This document shows, piece after piece, positions 6,819 to 8,161 of a stretch of 8,161 nucleotides of DNA; positions within the stretch are counted from its first letter, which is position 1, and every line of letters begins with the position of its first letter. Position numbers and translations under genes: made by a program. Source of the DNA: CAZDKO01 sp964506075 [NCBI: uncultured bacterium] (GTDB lineage: Bacteria > CAZDME01 > JAYEMH01); NCBI GenBank assembly GCA_964506075.1, contig CAZDKO010000047.1:1-8161 (forward strand), written 5' to 3'. Under the pieces are notes generated by a model. That model did no database searches and had not been told where the DNA came from. It saw nothing but the letters and a program-made list of their open reading frames with translations.

Positions 6819-7346
6819 ATGATTAATAAATTTAATAAAAAATCCGGGGCCACTTTACTTGAGTTATTGATCGCGGTTACAATTTTTTTAATCGTGGTCG
6901 GAGGAATGCTGGCTACGTATCTACTGATACAGCGGGCCTGGCGGTCCGGGGAAAAACAGTTAATAATTCAAAGCGAAGGTTGGCAGGCAATGAAGCGAAT
7001 AAGTAAAGATATAAGGGCTTCTGCAGACGTTAACCCCTCTTCCGGCAACACCAACACCATTATATTGAGTAGACCAATCAATGCAGACGGAGTAGTGGTG
7101 AAATACCACTTTTGGTACGACGCTGACGAAGACGCTATTTATCACAATATTTCGTATGATGAAGAAGCACTTAATGAAGATAATGAGATTGTGATTATTG
7201 ACCGGGTAGTGATTGAAAGCGGAGAGTATCTTTTTAATATTTCCGGTAAAAATGTAACCGTTAATTTCAAAATTAGAGACCCTTTTACTCAGGATGGATA
7301 TCAGGGTTTTGATTTGCATACTAAAGTGACTCTTCGGAACCAATAG
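6819..7346 (+). CDS. Type IV prepilin-like protein, PilW/GspJ-like
   Basis: 175 residues. A 10-residue leader ending KKSG is followed by ATLLELLIAVTIFLIVVGGM: a prepilin peptidase site after G10 and Glu at mature position 5. RAWRSGEKQLIIQSEGWQAM then KRISKDIRAS is the helix continuation typical of PilW/GspJ minor pilins (the 'R-x2-x-DIR' region). The remainder is beta-rich, ending in DLHTKVTLRNQ, with repeated short hydrophobic strands as expected of a pilin globular domain. The protein is somewhat short for PilW. It starts 9 nt after the preceding pilin stop and has no Shine-Dalgarno sequence (the bases before ATG are ATACACCT), so coupling to the upstream gene is likely. Confidence 0.8.
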   Translation: MINKFNKKSGATLLELLIAVTIFLIVVGGMLATYLLIQRAWRSGEKQLIIQSEGWQAMKRISKDIRASADVNPSSGNTNTIILSRPINADGVVVKYHFWYDADEDAIYHNISYDEEALNEDNEIVIIDRVVIESGEYLFNISGKNVTVNFKIRDPFTQDGYQGFDLHTKVTLRNQ

Positions 7347-7373
7347 TAATCTGTAGAGCCGAAGCCTTTTTTT
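7332..7373 (+). terminator. Weak possible intrinsic terminator after the second pilin gene
   Basis: CTTCGG (7332-7337) can pair with CCGAAG (7359-7364), followed after two C by seven T (7367-7373). The 6-bp stem with a 21-nt loop is weak, and the left arm lies inside the end of the coding sequence. Partial termination or no function are both possible. Confidence 0.25.
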
Positions 7374-7381
7374 GGTTTTTA

Positions 7382-7390
7382 TGGTATAAT
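7382..7390 (+). promoter_or_regulatory. Possible extended -10 promoter before the third pilin-like gene
   Basis: TGGTATAAT is a perfect extended -10 (TGn plus TATAAT) in the 92-base gap between the second and third pilin-like genes. No -35 is visible at the proper distance; the region is AT-rich, so chance is a real alternative. Transcription would begin near 7397, giving about 40 nt of leader to ATG 7439. Confidence 0.35.
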
Positions 7391-7426
7391 TATTATATAG
7401 GAAAAATGAACCCATATAATGATAAC

Positions 7427-7431
7427 GGAAG
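7427..7431 (+). promoter_or_regulatory. Ribosome binding site supporting the start at 7439
   Basis: GGAAG lies 7 nt before ATG 7439. An in-frame upstream ATG at 7406 has AGGA (7399-7402) only 3 nt away, which is too close, so 7439 is preferred. Confidence 0.5.
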
Positions 7432-7438
7432 AAGAAAA

Positions 7439-8161
7439 ATGGCTGCCCAAACCATAAAAAAACGGAATTGTAAAGGGACGGTGTTATTTTTAATCCTGAT
7501 GTTTATTATGACTACTTCTATCGGGGTGGCCAGCCTTTTATATCTGATAGACCAGCAATGCCGGCAGGCCAGAGGAGAGGTGGAATCGATTAAAGCCTTT
7601 TATTTAGCTGAATCGGGCATCCAACGGGGTTTATACTGGATAAAAGAGAAGGGACACGAAACCCCGCCCGGTGATGAATATATGCAGTTTCTCATCTCTA
7701 TGGACGGGGTGAGCCAGATGATTTATTTTAAGGTTGAAGAAGACCCGCAAAGTGTTGAGCTTTACCGCGTAACCGCCAAAAACACTTATGCTAATAAAGA
7801 ACGCATTATTAAATCCCGCGTCAGAATAAATCCTCCCTGGGAAGGTTTTAATTACGCTAATTTCCACGCCAACAATTTGTTTAATTATGCCCCTTTAGAG
7901 TTTCACGGTGACATCCGGACTAACGGTGCCTGTATTTTTGCTGAATCGACCACTGAAGTGGACGGAGATATATACGCTTCTCAATATATATTAGGAGACT
8001 GTGAAGGAGAAGGAGGGCTTGAAGCTCATCGATTTGAAGGCATTTATCCCATGCCGGTTGTGCCGATAGACATAAATTACTACCAAAGTATAGTTACGGA
8101 AGGGAATGGTACTGTATCCAAGGGCAGTTCCACTTTAATCAACAGGGCTGTTACCGGTAAC
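7439..8161 (+). CDS. PilX/GspK-like pilus assembly protein, 3' end outside window
   Basis: The frame is open from ATG 7439 to the window end, giving 241 residues without a stop. An N-terminal basic stretch (IKKRNCKG, 6-13) is followed by a hydrophobic helix (14-37, TVLFLILMFIMTTSIGVASLL onward) and an amphipathic continuation ending SIKAFYLAESGIQRG (50-64), the pattern of PilX-type N-terminal domains ('AEAGI'-like). Cleavage after G13 would leave Leu, not Glu, at mature position 5, as in GspK-type tip subunits. Later, FHGDIRTNG (155-163) and VDGDIYAS (174-181) repeat a GDI core 19 residues apart, suggesting a beta-helical or bactofilin-like segment. The role would be a minor component of a pilus or pseudopilus. 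An in-frame ATG at 7406 would add 11 residues. The C-terminus is not visible, so total length and family are uncertain. Confidence 0.8.
   Translation, partial: MAAQTIKKRNCKGTVLFLILMFIMTTSIGVASLLYLIDQQCRQARGEVESIKAFYLAESGIQRGLYWIKEKGHETPPGDEYMQFLISMDGVSQMIYFKVEEDPQSVELYRVTAKNTYANKERIIKSRVRINPPWEGFNYANFHANNLFNYAPLEFHGDIRTNGACIFAESTTEVDGDIYASQYILGDCEGEGGLEAHRFEGIYPMPVVPIDINYYQSIVTEGNGTVSKGSSTLINRAVTGN

Noticed and set aside
7406-7408. Upstream in-frame ATG for the PilX-like gene
   Set aside because: Its AGGA is only 3 nt away and the predicted promoter would leave almost no leader; ATG 7439 has a better spaced GGAAG. It is not fully excluded.
6960-7415. Open frame of 151 codons on the - strand
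   Set aside because: Antisense to the PilW-like gene; the product is low-complexity and resembles nothing. The sense frame has a clear prepilin signal.
7631-7867. Open frame of 78 codons on the - strand
   Set aside because: Antisense to the PilX-like gene, which is open for 241 codons on the + strand with a recognisable N-terminal domain.

Overview
The window looks like ordinary bacterial chromosome. All ten supported genes lie on the + strand with very short gaps, in two blocks: a housekeeping/metabolic block (1-6323) and the start of a type IV pilin/pseudopilin block (6384 to the end). There is no gene-free stretch over 300 bases; the longest gaps are 60 bases (6324-6383) and 92 bases (7347-7438). 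I saw no tRNA, rRNA, CRISPR array, insertion sequence or phage gene.

Block 1 starts with the C-terminal part of mtnA (methylthioribose-1-phosphate isomerase, methionine salvage). Next come a membrane-anchored sulfatase/alkaline-phosphatase-superfamily enzyme with Thr where sulfatases have their Cys/Ser nucleophile, a DUF362 protein with a C-terminal 2[4Fe-4S] ferredoxin domain, thiL (thiamine-phosphate kinase), tsaE and tsaB (tRNA t6A modification) and alr (alanine racemase, peptidoglycan D-Ala supply). Gaps run from a 20-nt overlap to 28 nt, so co-transcription is likely. Grouping of thiL/tsaE/tsaB (as in Bacillus) and alr/tsaE/tsaB (as in Mycobacterium) is known; the sulfatase and DUF362 genes are the less expected members.

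Block 2 starts after a good sigma70-type promoter (TTGACA, 18 nt, TATACT) with a perfect 10-bp palindrome against the -10. It encodes three pilin-like proteins: a PilV/GspI-like and a PilW/GspJ-like prepilin, each with a 10-residue leader ending in Gly and Glu at mature position 5, then a PilX/GspK-like protein without that Glu, which runs off the window end. These would be minor components of a type IV pilus or type II secretion pseudopilus.

Organism: moderate-to-low GC, Gram-negative-like envelope genes, and few Shine-Dalgarno sequences, although one near-perfect one before tsaE shows that the usual anti-SD is probably used. The gene mix would suit an uncultivated candidate phylum (for example Omnitrophota or a relative). 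That is a guess from general impression, not a demonstrated assignment. I found no clearly new system; the best leads are the Thr-type sulfatase homologue beside the DUF362-ferredoxin, the palindrome-bearing pilin promoter, and the repeat-like 'GDI' region of the last pilin-like protein.
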